From NCBI GenBank assembly GCA_002449785.1, contig DJXP01000001.1:1-18067 (forward strand): a stretch of 18,067 bases of DNA, in the 5' to 3' direction. The notes under the pieces were generated by a model. That model made no database searches and was not told where the DNA came from. It saw only the letters and a list, made by a program, of their open reading frames with translations. The first letter of the stretch is position 1; each line of letters opens with the position of its first letter. This document shows, one piece after another, positions 1-6,628 of the stretch. Source of the stretch: Clostridiales bacterium UBA7001. Its GTDB lineage: Bacteria; Bacillota; Clostridia; TANB77; CAG-508. A program made the translations under genes and the position numbers.

Positions 1-1
1 G

Positions 2-328
2 AATGGAGATATTTATAAATTTATTCTAGAAAATAAGGAAAATGATGTGAATTTAGCTTATCCATATTATAAAATTGAAACAGGTAAAGGTTTTGTTTTT
101 TATACTAATGAAATAGAAAAATTCGAAAATATTATTAAAAGTAAAGTCAATTTAGATACAGATTTTATGGATTATGATGAAATGATTAGACATGATAATG
201 TAGAATATGTAGATACACAAGAATATGTATCTAATGATTCAAATCAAGAAAATATAGAAGTGGAAAATAGCATTAATCAGAATATAATAAATAACGATAA
301 TGCTAATGCCATTATCACTGAAAACTAA
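2..328 (+). CDS. C-terminal part of an unknown protein (5' end outside window)
   Basis: The reading frame is open from the second base of the window to a TAA at 326-328, so this is most likely the last ~108 residues of a longer gene. A GTG at 47 is a possible start, but no ribosome site precedes it. The visible part has a mixed beta/alpha stretch rich in Tyr, Phe and Lys, then an acidic, Asn-rich tail (residues ~60-108) that looks disordered and soluble. There is no membrane segment and no motif I recognise. It ends 17 bases before the GntR-type regulator, so the two are probably co-transcribed. Function unknown. Confidence 0.6.
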   Translation, partial: NGDIYKFILENKENDVNLAYPYYKIETGKGFVFYTNEIEKFENIIKSKVNLDTDFMDYDEMIRHDNVEYVDTQEYVSNDSNQENIEVENSINQNIINNDNANAIITEN

Positions 329-345
329 ATGAAAGGAGGAATTTT

Positions 346-696
346 ATGATTAATTTAGACTACCAAAGTAGAGTGCCTATATATGAGCAAATTGTAAAGG
401 AAATTGAAAAATATGTTGCTTTGGGAATATTAAAGCCTGAACAGCAAATTCCTTCTATAAGAGAATTAGCAACAACACTTGGCATAAATCCTAATACTGT
501 GAAAAAAGCTTATTCTATTTTAGAGCAAAGAGGAACGATAGTAACACTTTCTACAAAAGGAACATTTATTAGCATAAAAACAGAAAAAGTTTTAGAAAAA
601 ACTATAAATGAAAAAATTGAAGAAATAAAAGAAAAGATAAAAGAGCTTGAAAAATATGGTGTTTCAAAAGATGAGATAATTAATAAAATCCAATAG
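346..696 (+). CDS. GntR-family transcriptional regulator, YtrA subfamily
   Basis: A 116-residue DNA-binding repressor. Residues ~10-75 form the winged helix typical of GntR proteins: the opening PIYEQIVKEIEKYV, then PSIRELATTLGINPNTVKKAY as recognition helix, and a wing near residues 64-76. The C-terminal ~40 residues are a short charged helical dimerisation tail and not a ligand-binding domain. That tail and the length are characteristic of the YtrA group. The start is fixed by AAAGGAGG at 331-338. YtrA regulators usually precede ABC transporter genes they repress, but here no transporter follows; the next gene is a TetR regulator after a 270-base gap. The stop codon TAG is the first triplet of a 47-bp sequence that is repeated at the end of the heavy-metal ATPase gene (5371-5417). 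Its target may be the upstream partial gene or an unlinked operon. Confidence 0.9.
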   Translation: MINLDYQSRVPIYEQIVKEIEKYVALGILKPEQQIPSIRELATTLGINPNTVKKAYSILEQRGTIVTLSTKGTFISIKTEKVLEKTINEKIEEIKEKIKELEKYGVSKDEIINKIQ

Positions 697-740
697 GGAT
701 GGGGATTATTGCTCGATAAACTACCAAAAGGGACAGGTTA
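694..740 (+). repeat. 47-bp dispersed repeat, copy 1
   Basis: Starts at the stop codon of the GntR gene with TAGGGATGG and ends with CCAAAAGGGACAGGTTA (724-740). The same length of sequence, with an identical 17-base right end and about 35 of 47 positions shared, starts at the stop codon of the ATPase gene (5371-5417). GGGACGG/GGGACAGG-type sequences are, from memory, common in REP-like dispersed repeats of clostridial genomes; that assignment is inference. Confidence 0.5.
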
Positions 741-784
741 TTTGGAATATTACTTAAATATGATATTCCAAAACTTGTCCTTTT
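726..784 (+). terminator. Imperfect long hairpin after the GntR gene
   Basis: TTGGAATAT (742-750) pairs perfectly with ATATTCCAA (763-771). The stem continues outward with bulges, as AAAAGGGACAGGTT (726-739) pairs with AACTTGTCCTTTT (772-784). The descending arm ends in TTTTCTTATTT, so it could terminate the GntR transcript. Its outer half is the 3' part of the dispersed repeat, so it may instead be the fold of a REP-like element. Confidence 0.45.
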
Positions 785-847
785 CTTATTTGTAATAAAA
801 CTAAATACTATCATTTTTTATTTTGTAGTGGGAAACACTATTCACAA

Positions 848-876
848 TTGACAATTTTTAACAGATGATATATATT
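848..876 (+). promoter_or_regulatory. Promoter for the tetR-type gene
   Basis: TTGACA at 848-853, a 17-base spacer, and TATATT at 871-876. Just upstream is a small inverted repeat TAGTG-GGAAA-CACTA (826-840), which could be an operator, but this is a guess. The transcript would start near 883, about 80 bases before the regulator. It would carry a well-placed GGAGG (882-886) followed by ATG and a four-codon frame (895-909). Confidence 0.65.
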
Positions 877-894
877 TTTATGGAGGTATTTATA

Positions 895-909
895 ATGCCT
901 CAAAAGTAG
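895..909 (+). other. Four-codon mini-ORF (MPQK) with strong ribosome site in tetR leader
   Basis: TATGGAGGTATTTATA precedes ATG CCT CAA AAG TAG. The spacing is good and the GGAGG is as strong as that of the real genes nearby. It is either the remnant of a decayed gene start or a minimal leader peptide. Nothing else in this 270-base gap looks coding. Confidence 0.3.
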
Positions 910-965
910 AAATATATCTGAAATAAGTAGAGAATAATTCTAAGATTATTTAAGAGGAGGAATCA

Positions 966-1538
966 ATGAATAAAACAAAAAGAAAAATATTTGAGACTTC
1001 TTTAAAATTATTTTCAGAAAAAGGATATGATGCAACAAGCATTGAAGAAATAACAGCAATTGTAGGAGTGGCAAAAGGAACACTTTATTATCATTTTAAT
1101 AGTAAAGAGGAGATTTTTAATTTTTTAGTTGATGAAGGAATAAAACTTTTGATTAACAGCATAGAAATAAAAACTTCAAAATGTGACAATACATTAGATA
1201 AATTAAAGGCTATTTCACTAATTCAACTTAAAGCGATAAAAAAATATGAAGAGCTATTAACAATTGTGCTTAGTCAAACTTGGGGAATAGAGACGACGCA
1301 TGTCTTTTGCAGAGAAAAAGTAATTGAATATATTAGTGTTATACAAAATATAGTTGAAGAAGGAATAAAAAAAGGAGATTTTAGAAAATGTAATTCGGAG
1401 TTACTAGCTTCCGAAATTTTTTCTTTAACATGCTCTACATTAATTTATAAAAGAAAAATGGGAATTTGTCAGATCGATATTGATAAATTATATTGTGAAT
1501 ATGAAAAAAATTTGTTTAACAATATAAATATAGAATAA
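966..1538 (+). CDS. TetR/AcrR-family transcriptional regulator
   Basis: A 190-residue, typical-length TetR repressor. Residues ~5-50 are the DNA-binding domain: helix 1 (KRKIFETSLKLFSEKGYDAT), then SIEEITAIVGVAKGTLYYHF as helix-turn-helix with the family's GTLYYHF signature, followed by NSKEEIF. Residues ~55-190 form the helical ligand-binding and dimer domain, which gives no ligand clue; it contains several Cys residues. The start is supported by AAGAGGAGG at 951-959. It has its own promoter (848-876) and no adjacent transporter or enzyme gene. Its target therefore cannot be read from context; autoregulation through the inverted repeat near its promoter is possible. Confidence 0.9.
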   Translation: MNKTKRKIFETSLKLFSEKGYDATSIEEITAIVGVAKGTLYYHFNSKEEIFNFLVDEGIKLLINSIEIKTSKCDNTLDKLKAISLIQLKAIKKYEELLTIVLSQTWGIETTHVFCREKVIEYISVIQNIVEEGIKKGDFRKCNSELLASEIFSLTCSTLIYKRKMGICQIDIDKLYCEYEKNLFNNINIE

Positions 1539-1560
1539 AAAATAACTAATTATGTGTAAA

Positions 1561-1582
1561 AAAATATTACAAAAATATTACA
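1561..1582 (+). repeat. Tandem 11-bp direct repeat
   Basis: AAAATATTACA occurs twice head to tail (1561-1571, 1572-1582), with a degenerate third relative (AATGTAACAAAAA) about 10 bases on. It lies 50-100 bases upstream of the promoter of the 309-residue gene. It could be an A-tract upstream element or a regulator site, or simple low-complexity sequence. Confidence 0.45.
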
Positions 1583-1633
1583 AAAAATCTTTAAATGTAA
1601 CAAAAAAGTAATAGAAAAAAGTCGAAAAAATAC

Positions 1634-1662
1634 TTGTAGTTTTACGGAAAAGGGATTATAAT
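1634..1662 (+). promoter_or_regulatory. Promoter for the 309-residue protein gene
   Basis: TTGTAG (1634-1639), 17-base spacer, TATAAT (1657-1662). The -10 is perfect and the -35 is weak. No stem-loop leader is visible between it and the ribosome site. Confidence 0.6.
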
Positions 1663-1707
1663 TACATTAGTATTTAATTAGATTGATACGAAGGAGGTAG
1701 GTTTACA

Positions 1708-2637
1708 ATGTCATTTTTTCGAAGAACAGGCATAGTAAACGTGAAAATGGTTATCACGGAAGAAAAAATATTATCAAATATTGATAAGATTCAAAAATTA
1801 ATTAATCCAAACAGTAAAAAACAAATTGTTCAATTAGAGGAAGATTCATATTTTAAAGATTTAGTTGAATCTATAAAAAATTATTTAGTAGAATACCCTA
1901 AAAAACAAAATTTTCCAAAAAGTGTTTATAAAGCATCTTATGATTTAGTAGAATATGCTACAAATCAATTTGAAGAAAACACTAAGAAAATTGAAGATTT
2001 AATTAGACAAAGAGAAAAAAATATTAAACTTGCAAGTGTTCTAAGAGATGCAACAACAGCAGTAAAAGCAAAAGCAAAAAATTGGAAAGATATAGTTAAA
2101 AAAATAGAGAAAAAATATCCAGAAGATGTTACAGAAGCTTTAACTATTATTGGAAAAGCAAAAGATAAAACAACTGAAGAATATGAAGGTGCTGTAAAAT
2201 TAATAGATGCTAAAATTAATAATCTTGAATCTAATTTACATATTGAAATAGATATGGAAAGAATCGAAGATAGATCAAAAGCGTTAAGCTTTATTGGAAT
2301 TGAAATTGCAGAAGCATTAAAATATATTCCTGCACCAGTAGATGAAATTGTAGAAAATGTTGATACAGATACAACAACTACTACAAATTTACAAATTGAA
2401 AGTGCTGATGTTTCAACAACTGAAGAAACACCTGTAAATAGTGATGTTCCTGAAGGAGTAGATGTTGGAACAAGTGAAATGGATTCATATTTTGAAGAAA
2501 CAAGATTTGAAACAAAACCATCTTTATGGCAAAGAATTAAGAATAGCAAATTTGTAAGAACAATAAGATATATTATGCAAATTAGAGTAGTTTTAGATTA
2601 TCCTGCACTTCCTGAAGGTAGAGGAGATAATTATTAA
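1708..2637 (+). CDS. Unrecognised soluble, mostly helical protein
   Basis: A 309-residue protein with no family I recognise. The start follows GAAGGAGGTAGG (1690-1701). Residues ~20-215 are highly charged and helical, with Lys/Glu heptad-like stretches at ~85-185 that suggest coiled coil. Residues ~216-265 are an acidic Thr/Ser/Val-rich linker of low complexity. Residues ~275-309 form a short basic segment (KPSLWQRIKNSKFVRTIRYI) ending in an acidic, Gly-rich tail. There is no signal peptide and no membrane helix, so it is probably cytoplasmic; the basic amphipathic C-terminal segment could touch membrane or nucleic acid, which is inference. It is monocistronic, with its own promoter at 1634 and terminator at 2661. 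Confidence 0.8.
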   Translation: MSFFRRTGIVNVKMVITEEKILSNIDKIQKLINPNSKKQIVQLEEDSYFKDLVESIKNYLVEYPKKQNFPKSVYKASYDLVEYATNQFEENTKKIEDLIRQREKNIKLASVLRDATTAVKAKAKNWKDIVKKIEKKYPEDVTEALTIIGKAKDKTTEEYEGAVKLIDAKINNLESNLHIEIDMERIEDRSKALSFIGIEIAEALKYIPAPVDEIVENVDTDTTTTTNLQIESADVSTTEETPVNSDVPEGVDVGTSEMDSYFEETRFETKPSLWQRIKNSKFVRTIRYIMQIRVVLDYPALPEGRGDNY

Positions 2638-2660
2638 AATAAGAATAAAATTTTATATTA

Positions 2661-2687
2661 AATGGACCATATACTTGGTCCATTTTT
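2661..2687 (+). terminator. Intrinsic terminator
   Basis: AATGGACCA (2661-2669), loop TATACT, TGGTCCATT (2676-2684), then a T run. A 9-bp perfect stem ends the transcript of the 309-residue gene. Confidence 0.85.
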
Positions 2688-2709
2688 GTTTGAATTAAAT
2701 AATCATATA

Positions 2710-2738
2710 TTGACATTAATATATAATATTGCTATAAT
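2710..2738 (+). promoter_or_regulatory. Consensus promoter of the metal-efflux operon
   Basis: TTGACA (2710-2715), 17 bases, TATAAT (2733-2738): perfect at both hexamers. A promoter this strong makes sense if it is held off by the repressor encoded by the first gene. Confidence 0.88.
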
Positions 2739-2739
2739 G

Positions 2740-2765
2740 AATATATGAACAAGTATTCACATATT
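2740..2765 (+). promoter_or_regulatory. 12-2-12 operator for the SmtB/CzrA-type sensor
   Basis: AATATATGAACA (2740-2751), AG, TATTCACATATT (2754-2765). The half-sites match at 10 of 12 positions when inverted, which is the arrangement and core (ATGAACA...TATTCA) known for SmtB/ZiaR/CzrA-type operators. It starts two bases after the -10 and covers the expected transcription start, so a bound repressor would block initiation. Confidence 0.85.
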
Positions 2766-2819
2766 CGAACGATGATTGCTTAAATATTCTTAATAGTAAT
2801 TAATTGAAAGGAGTTACAA

Positions 2820-3176
2820 ATGATAGATGAATTAAATGAGGATTTTGATGCTGTTGATGAAGCAAAAGTACATAAAGTAAAAGACAAAATGCCAAAAGAT
2901 GAATTATTATTTGATTTAGCAGAACTTTTTAAAGTTTTTGGTGATTCAACAAGAATGAAAATAATTTGTGCATTATTAGAAGAGGAATTGTGTGTAGGAG
3001 ATATTGCAGTAATTACAAATTCTACATCATCAGCAATATCACATCAATTAAGAGTCTTAAAACAAGCTAAACTTGTTAAATATAGAAAAGAGGGAAAATC
3101 AGTTTATTATTCTTTAGATGATGAACACGTTAAGCAAATTTTTGAGAAAGGACGTGAGCATATTGAAGAAGCATGA
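2820..3176 (+). CDS. ArsR/SmtB-family zinc/cadmium-responsive repressor (CzrA/SmtB-like)
   Basis: A 118-residue winged-helix metal sensor. Residues ~27-98 are the ArsR fold, with recognition helix at SSAISHQLRVLKQAKLV and the wing at YRKEGKSVYYSL. The C-terminal helix carries the complete alpha-5 zinc site of SmtB/CzrA: Asp101, His103, His114 and Glu117, with the exact D-x-H-x10-H-x2-E spacing. The alpha-3 site is degenerate: the box reads ELCVGD (Cys58 only) where CadC has ELCVCD. This points to Zn(II)/Co(II)-type sensing over CadC-type thiolate sensing, though Cd binding is not excluded. The start follows GAAAGGAG (2806-2813). The stop lies inside the next gene. Metal binding should release the operator at 2740-2765. 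Confidence 0.93.
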   Translation: MIDELNEDFDAVDEAKVHKVKDKMPKDELLFDLAELFKVFGDSTRMKIICALLEEELCVGDIAVITNSTSSAISHQLRVLKQAKLVKYRKEGKSVYYSLDDEHVKQIFEKGREHIEEA

Positions 3177-5373
3177 ATTTTATTTAAAAGACTTAGATTG
3201 TGCCGCATGTGCAAATAAAATACAAAATAAGTTATCTGAATATGATAAATATCAAAATGTTGTATGTAATTTTAATACTTTGAAACTTGTAGTAGAAACA
3301 GAGGAAGAAGAAATAAAAGAAGAAATTTCTGAAATAATTGGAAAACTTGAACCAGAGGTTATAGTTTACGATTATGAAGATAAAGAAATAGTAGAAGCTG
3401 GTGAATATGTAGAACATCATCATAATCACGAGCATGAGCATCATGAAGATCATCACGAACATGATCATGAGCATGAACATAGTCAACATAATCATGAAGA
3501 AACTGAACATAATAATAAACACAATAAAAAAATATCTAAAACCAAACTAAATATATTAAGACTTATATTAGGTATAATATTAATGGCTATTGGATTGTTC
3601 TTTAATATTCCAAAGGTGGAAGCTAATGTGTTTATAGTTTTATCATATATTATTTTACTTTTAAGGACAGGGAAAAATGCTCTTAAACTATTAAAAAGAG
3701 GTACAATAGATGAAAACTTATTAGTTACAATTTCTTGTATAGGTGCTTATTTTATAGGAAAACAGTCTGAAGGCTTAATGGTAATAGTTTTATATGAAAT
3801 TGGTAAAATATTAGAAGATAAAGCTGTAAATAATACTAGGAAATCTATTGCAGCACTTATGGATATTAAACCAGAATATGCAAATTTAAAGCATGTAGAT
3901 CATGAACATAGAGTAAGTCCCAAAACTGTTAATGTTGGAGATATAATAGTTGTAAAGCAAGGAGAAAAAGTGCCATTAGATGGAAAAGTAATATCTGGCT
4001 CTGCATTTTTAAATGTATCTTCTTTAACAGGTGAAAGTAGTTTAAAAGAAGTAGTAAGAGATGATGATGTATTATCTGGAAGTATAAATGAAAAAGGATT
4101 AATAGATATAAAAGTTACCAAAAAATATGAAGATAGTACTGTAAGCAAGATTTTAGAATTAGTAGAAAATGCTACTGATAAAAAGGCTAAAACTGAGACA
4201 ATGGTAAATAGATTTTCTAAAGTTTATACACCTATTGTTATCGTACTGGCTATTTTGACATTTTTGTTATTGCCTATAATTACAGGAATTAGCGTTCGTG
4301 ATAGTATTTATCGAGCATTAATATTTTTGGTAGTATCTTGTCCATGTGCAATTGTAATATCTGTTCCACTTAGTTATTTTTCGGCGATTGGTAAAGCATC
4401 TAAAAAAGGAATACTAATAAAAGGAAGCAATTTTGTAGACAGCTTAAAAGATATTAAAGAGATAGTATTTGATAAAACAGGAACTCTTACCAAGGGTGAA
4501 TTCGAAGTAGAAAAAATAGAAAGCTATAATGGGTATTCTGAAGAAGAGGTTTTGGAATTTGCAGCTTTAGGAGAAAATTCTTCTAATCATCCTATTGCAA
4601 TAGCAATACTTAAAAAGTATAATCAAGTTGTAAATAGTGATAGAGTTATTGATTTCGAGGAAATTGCTGGAAAAGGAATAAGCTTTAAAGTTGATAACAA
4701 ACAAATAAAAGTTGGAACATCAATTTTTGTAGAAAATGAAGAAGAGGAAAATGTAGGAACTGTAGTTTATGTAAAAATAGATGAAAGACTAGCAGGAAAA
4801 ATAATTCTAAATGATGTGTTAAAAGAAGAAACTATTCAAGCAATAAACTTGCTTAAAAAAGATGGAATAATAACGAAAATGTTTACAGGAGACAATAGTA
4901 GTACTGCATTAAAAATTGGAAAAGAAATTGGTGTAAATGAAGTAAAAGCTGAAATGCTTCCTGAGGATAAGTATAATGAACTTGAAAAAATAATTAATAA
5001 ATATAAAGAAATCAACGAAAAGAATAAATTACATGAAAAAGTTGCTTTTGTAGGAGACGGAATAAATGATTCACCAGTTTTGGCTTTAGCAGATATTGGA
5101 ATTTCAATGGGAGGAGTTGGTGCAAGTTCTGCTATCGAAGCATCAGATGTAGTTATAATGACAGATGATTTAAGAAAAATTAAAGAAGGTATAAAGATAT
5201 CTAAAAAAACAAATAGAATTATTAAAGAAAACTTATTATTTGCATTAATTGTAAAATTTGTTGTATTAATATTAAGTGTTTTAGGTTTAGCTCAGATGTG
5301 GATGGCGGTTTTTGCAGATGTAGGGGTGACAATAATTACAATATTTAATACTTTAAGAATTTTACGCCATTAG
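3163..5373 (+). CDS. cadA: P1B-type heavy-metal (Zn/Cd/Pb) translocating ATPase
   Basis: ATP-driven export of Zn2+/Cd2+ (possibly Pb2+) across the membrane. From the proposed TTG start, one soluble metal-binding domain with DCAACA lies near residues 10-16. Next comes a His-rich linker (17 His in ~36 residues, ~85-120), then paired membrane helices. The actuator TGES lies near 290. The ion-pathway motif SCPCAI is at ~392-397, the phosphorylation motif DKTGTLT at ~437, the HP motif at ~475 and the hinge GDGINDSP at ~630. The last helices carry a Lys and FADVG, matching the extra P1B-2 ligands. I choose TTG at 3163 because AAGGA lies 10 bases upstream and the protein then begins MKKHEFYLKDLDC, as in relatives. 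An ATG at 3118 would start far inside the repressor gene. The reading frames overlap by 14 bases, implying translational coupling. Confidence 0.93.
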   Translation: MKKHEFYLKDLDCAACANKIQNKLSEYDKYQNVVCNFNTLKLVVETEEEEIKEEISEIIGKLEPEVIVYDYEDKEIVEAGEYVEHHHNHEHEHHEDHHEHDHEHEHSQHNHEETEHNNKHNKKISKTKLNILRLILGIILMAIGLFFNIPKVEANVFIVLSYIILLLRTGKNALKLLKRGTIDENLLVTISCIGAYFIGKQSEGLMVIVLYEIGKILEDKAVNNTRKSIAALMDIKPEYANLKHVDHEHRVSPKTVNVGDIIVVKQGEKVPLDGKVISGSAFLNVSSLTGESSLKEVVRDDDVLSGSINEKGLIDIKVTKKYEDSTVSKILELVENATDKKAKTETMVNRFSKVYTPIVIVLAILTFLLLPIITGISVRDSIYRALIFLVVSCPCAIVISVPLSYFSAIGKASKKGILIKGSNFVDSLKDIKEIVFDKTGTLTKGEFEVEKIESYNGYSEEEVLEFAALGENSSNHPIAIAILKKYNQVVNSDRVIDFEEIAGKGISFKVDNKQIKVGTSIFVENEEEENVGTVVYVKIDERLAGKIILNDVLKEETIQAINLLKKDGIITKMFTGDNSSTALKIGKEIGVNEVKAEMLPEDKYNELEKIINKYKEINEKNKLHEKVAFVGDGINDSPVLALADIGISMGGVGASSAIEASDVVIMTDDLRKIKEGIKISKKTNRIIKENLLFALIVKFVVLILSVLGLAQMWMAVFADVGVTIITIFNTLRILRH

Positions 5374-5417
5374 GGACGGCCTTTTTTGGTTGGAAAAAAG
5401 CCAAAAGGGACAGGTTA
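5371..5417 (+). repeat. 47-bp dispersed repeat, copy 2
   Basis: TAGGGACGG at the ATPase stop codon through CCAAAAGGGACAGGTTA (5401-5417). It shares length, both ends and about 35 of 47 positions with 694-740, and again begins exactly at a TAG stop. Its left part can fold (GGCCTTTTTT with AAAAAAGCC, loop GGTTGG, one bulged C; 5378-5402). Confidence 0.5.
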
Positions 5418-5440
5418 GAAATTTAATAATTAAAAAATAA

Positions 5441-5471
5441 AAGAGCTACTTTAACTGAAAAGTAGCTTTTT
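5441..5471 (+). terminator. Intrinsic terminator of the metal-efflux operon
   Basis: AGCTACTTT (5444-5452), loop AACTGA, AAAGTAGCT (5459-5467) followed by TTTT. The stem can be extended by flanking A-T pairs. Confidence 0.85.
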
Positions 5472-5489
5472 AAATTATATTTTAAAATA

Positions 5490-5518
5490 TTGATTTATAA
5501 GCAAAAATAAAGTATAAT
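5490..5518 (+). promoter_or_regulatory. trpS promoter
   Basis: TTGATT (5490-5495), 17 bases, TATAAT (5513-5518). The ~70-base leader is too short for a T-box and has no T-box bulge sequence, so trpS does not appear to be controlled by that mechanism. Confidence 0.65.
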
Positions 5519-5592
5519 AAATAAGTATAATTATAAATATAAATTAATACTGTTTAATATAGATGTGGTCCAAAATGGAAAAGGAGGTAATT

Positions 5593-6600
5593 ATGAAAAG
5601 AATATTAACAGGAGATAGGCCTACAGGAAAATTACATATTGGCCATTATTTTGGTTCTTTACAAACAAGAGTTAAACTTCAAAATTCTGGTGAATATGAA
5701 CCATTTATTGAAATTGCTGATGTTCAAGCTTTAACTGATAATTTTAATAATCCTGAAAAAGTAAGAAAAAATGTTAGAGAAGTAGCAAAAGATTATTTAT
5801 CTGTTGGAATAGATCCTGAAAAAACAACAATTTTTGTTCAGTCAATGATTCCAGAAATTGCTGAACTTACTGTTTTTTATTCTAATTTAGTTACAATTGC
5901 AAGACTTGAAAGAAATCCTACAGTAAAAACAGAAATTGCACAAAAAAAAGATTTATTCGGAGAAAGTGTAACATATGGTTTTTTAGGTTATCCTGTAAGT
6001 CAAGCAGCAGATATAACAGCATTTGAAGGAGAAATAATTCCAGTAGGTGAAGATCAAGAACCACTTATTGAACAATGTAGAGAAATAGTTAGAAAATTTA
6101 ATTCAATATATGGAGAAGGAATATTAAAAGAACCTAAAGCAGAACTCTCTAAATCAGCCAGAATAAAAGGATTAGATGGTAATGATAAAATGGGAAAGTC
6201 ACTCGGAAATGCAATTTATTTATCAGACTCAGATGATGAAATTACAAAAAAAGTTATGAGTGCTGTTACAGATCCAAATAGAATAAGAAAAGATGATATT
6301 GGAAATCCAGATATTTGTATGGTTTATTATTATCATAAATTATTTTCTAATGAAGAGGCTTGTAAAAAATGCCATAAAGAATGTATGGCAGGAGAAAGAG
6401 GATGTGTTGCTTGTAAAAAAGAGCTTAGCAACAATATTATAGAGTTTTTAAAACCAATTAAAGAAAAAAGAGCTTATTATGATGCACACCCTGAAGAAGT
6501 GGATAGAATACTAAGAGAAGGAACAGAAAAAGCAAGAAAAGTTGCAAAAGAAACTATGAAAAAAGTTAAAGAAGCTATGATGCTTAATTATTTTGAATAA
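5593..6600 (+). CDS. trpS: Tryptophanyl-tRNA synthetase with iron-sulfur-type cysteine motif
   Basis: Class I synthetase that charges tRNA(Trp), cytoplasmic; 335 residues. The Rossmann half starts with TGDRPTGKLHIGHYFGSL (HIGH motif, residues 15-18). The KMSKS loop is present as KMGKS (199-203). Between the catalytic domain and the C-terminal helices lies a Cys-rich insert with Cys242, Cys257, Cys260, Cys264, Cys271 and Cys274. Cys264-x6-Cys271-x2-Cys274 with Cys242 upstream closely matches the 4Fe-4S motif described for Thermotoga maritima TrpRS (C-x22-C-x6-C-x2-C; here the first gap is 21). The ATG at 5593 is chosen because AAGGAGG ends six bases before it; an upstream in-frame ATG at 5563 has no ribosome site. 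It is preceded by its own promoter and followed closely by obgE. Confidence 0.96.
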   Translation: MKRILTGDRPTGKLHIGHYFGSLQTRVKLQNSGEYEPFIEIADVQALTDNFNNPEKVRKNVREVAKDYLSVGIDPEKTTIFVQSMIPEIAELTVFYSNLVTIARLERNPTVKTEIAQKKDLFGESVTYGFLGYPVSQAADITAFEGEIIPVGEDQEPLIEQCREIVRKFNSIYGEGILKEPKAELSKSARIKGLDGNDKMGKSLGNAIYLSDSDDEITKKVMSAVTDPNRIRKDDIGNPDICMVYYYHKLFSNEEACKKCHKECMAGERGCVACKKELSNNIIEFLKPIKEKRAYYDAHPEEVDRILREGTEKARKVAKETMKKVKEAMMLNYFE

Positions 6601-6628
6601 TAATATAATTAGAAAGTGAAGGATTTAT

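Noticed and set aside
1561..1620. Short AT-rich tandem repeats as a CRISPR or iteron array
   Set aside because: Only two full 11-bp copies without spacers and no linked cas or replication genes.
1965..2549. 194-codon minus-strand ORF opposite the 309-residue gene
   Set aside because: It lies wholly inside a well-supported plus-strand gene, has no ribosome site or promoter, and its Ser/Val/Phe-rich composition is what the antisense of Lys/Glu/Asn-rich codons gives.
3232..3522. Met/Ile/Phe-rich minus-strand ORF
   Set aside because: It is the antisense of the His/Glu-rich ATPase linker; the Met runs mirror CAT (His) codons.
5473..5592. T-box riboswitch before trpS
   Set aside because: The leader is only ~70 bases after the predicted start and lacks the T-box consensus and specifier stem-loop.
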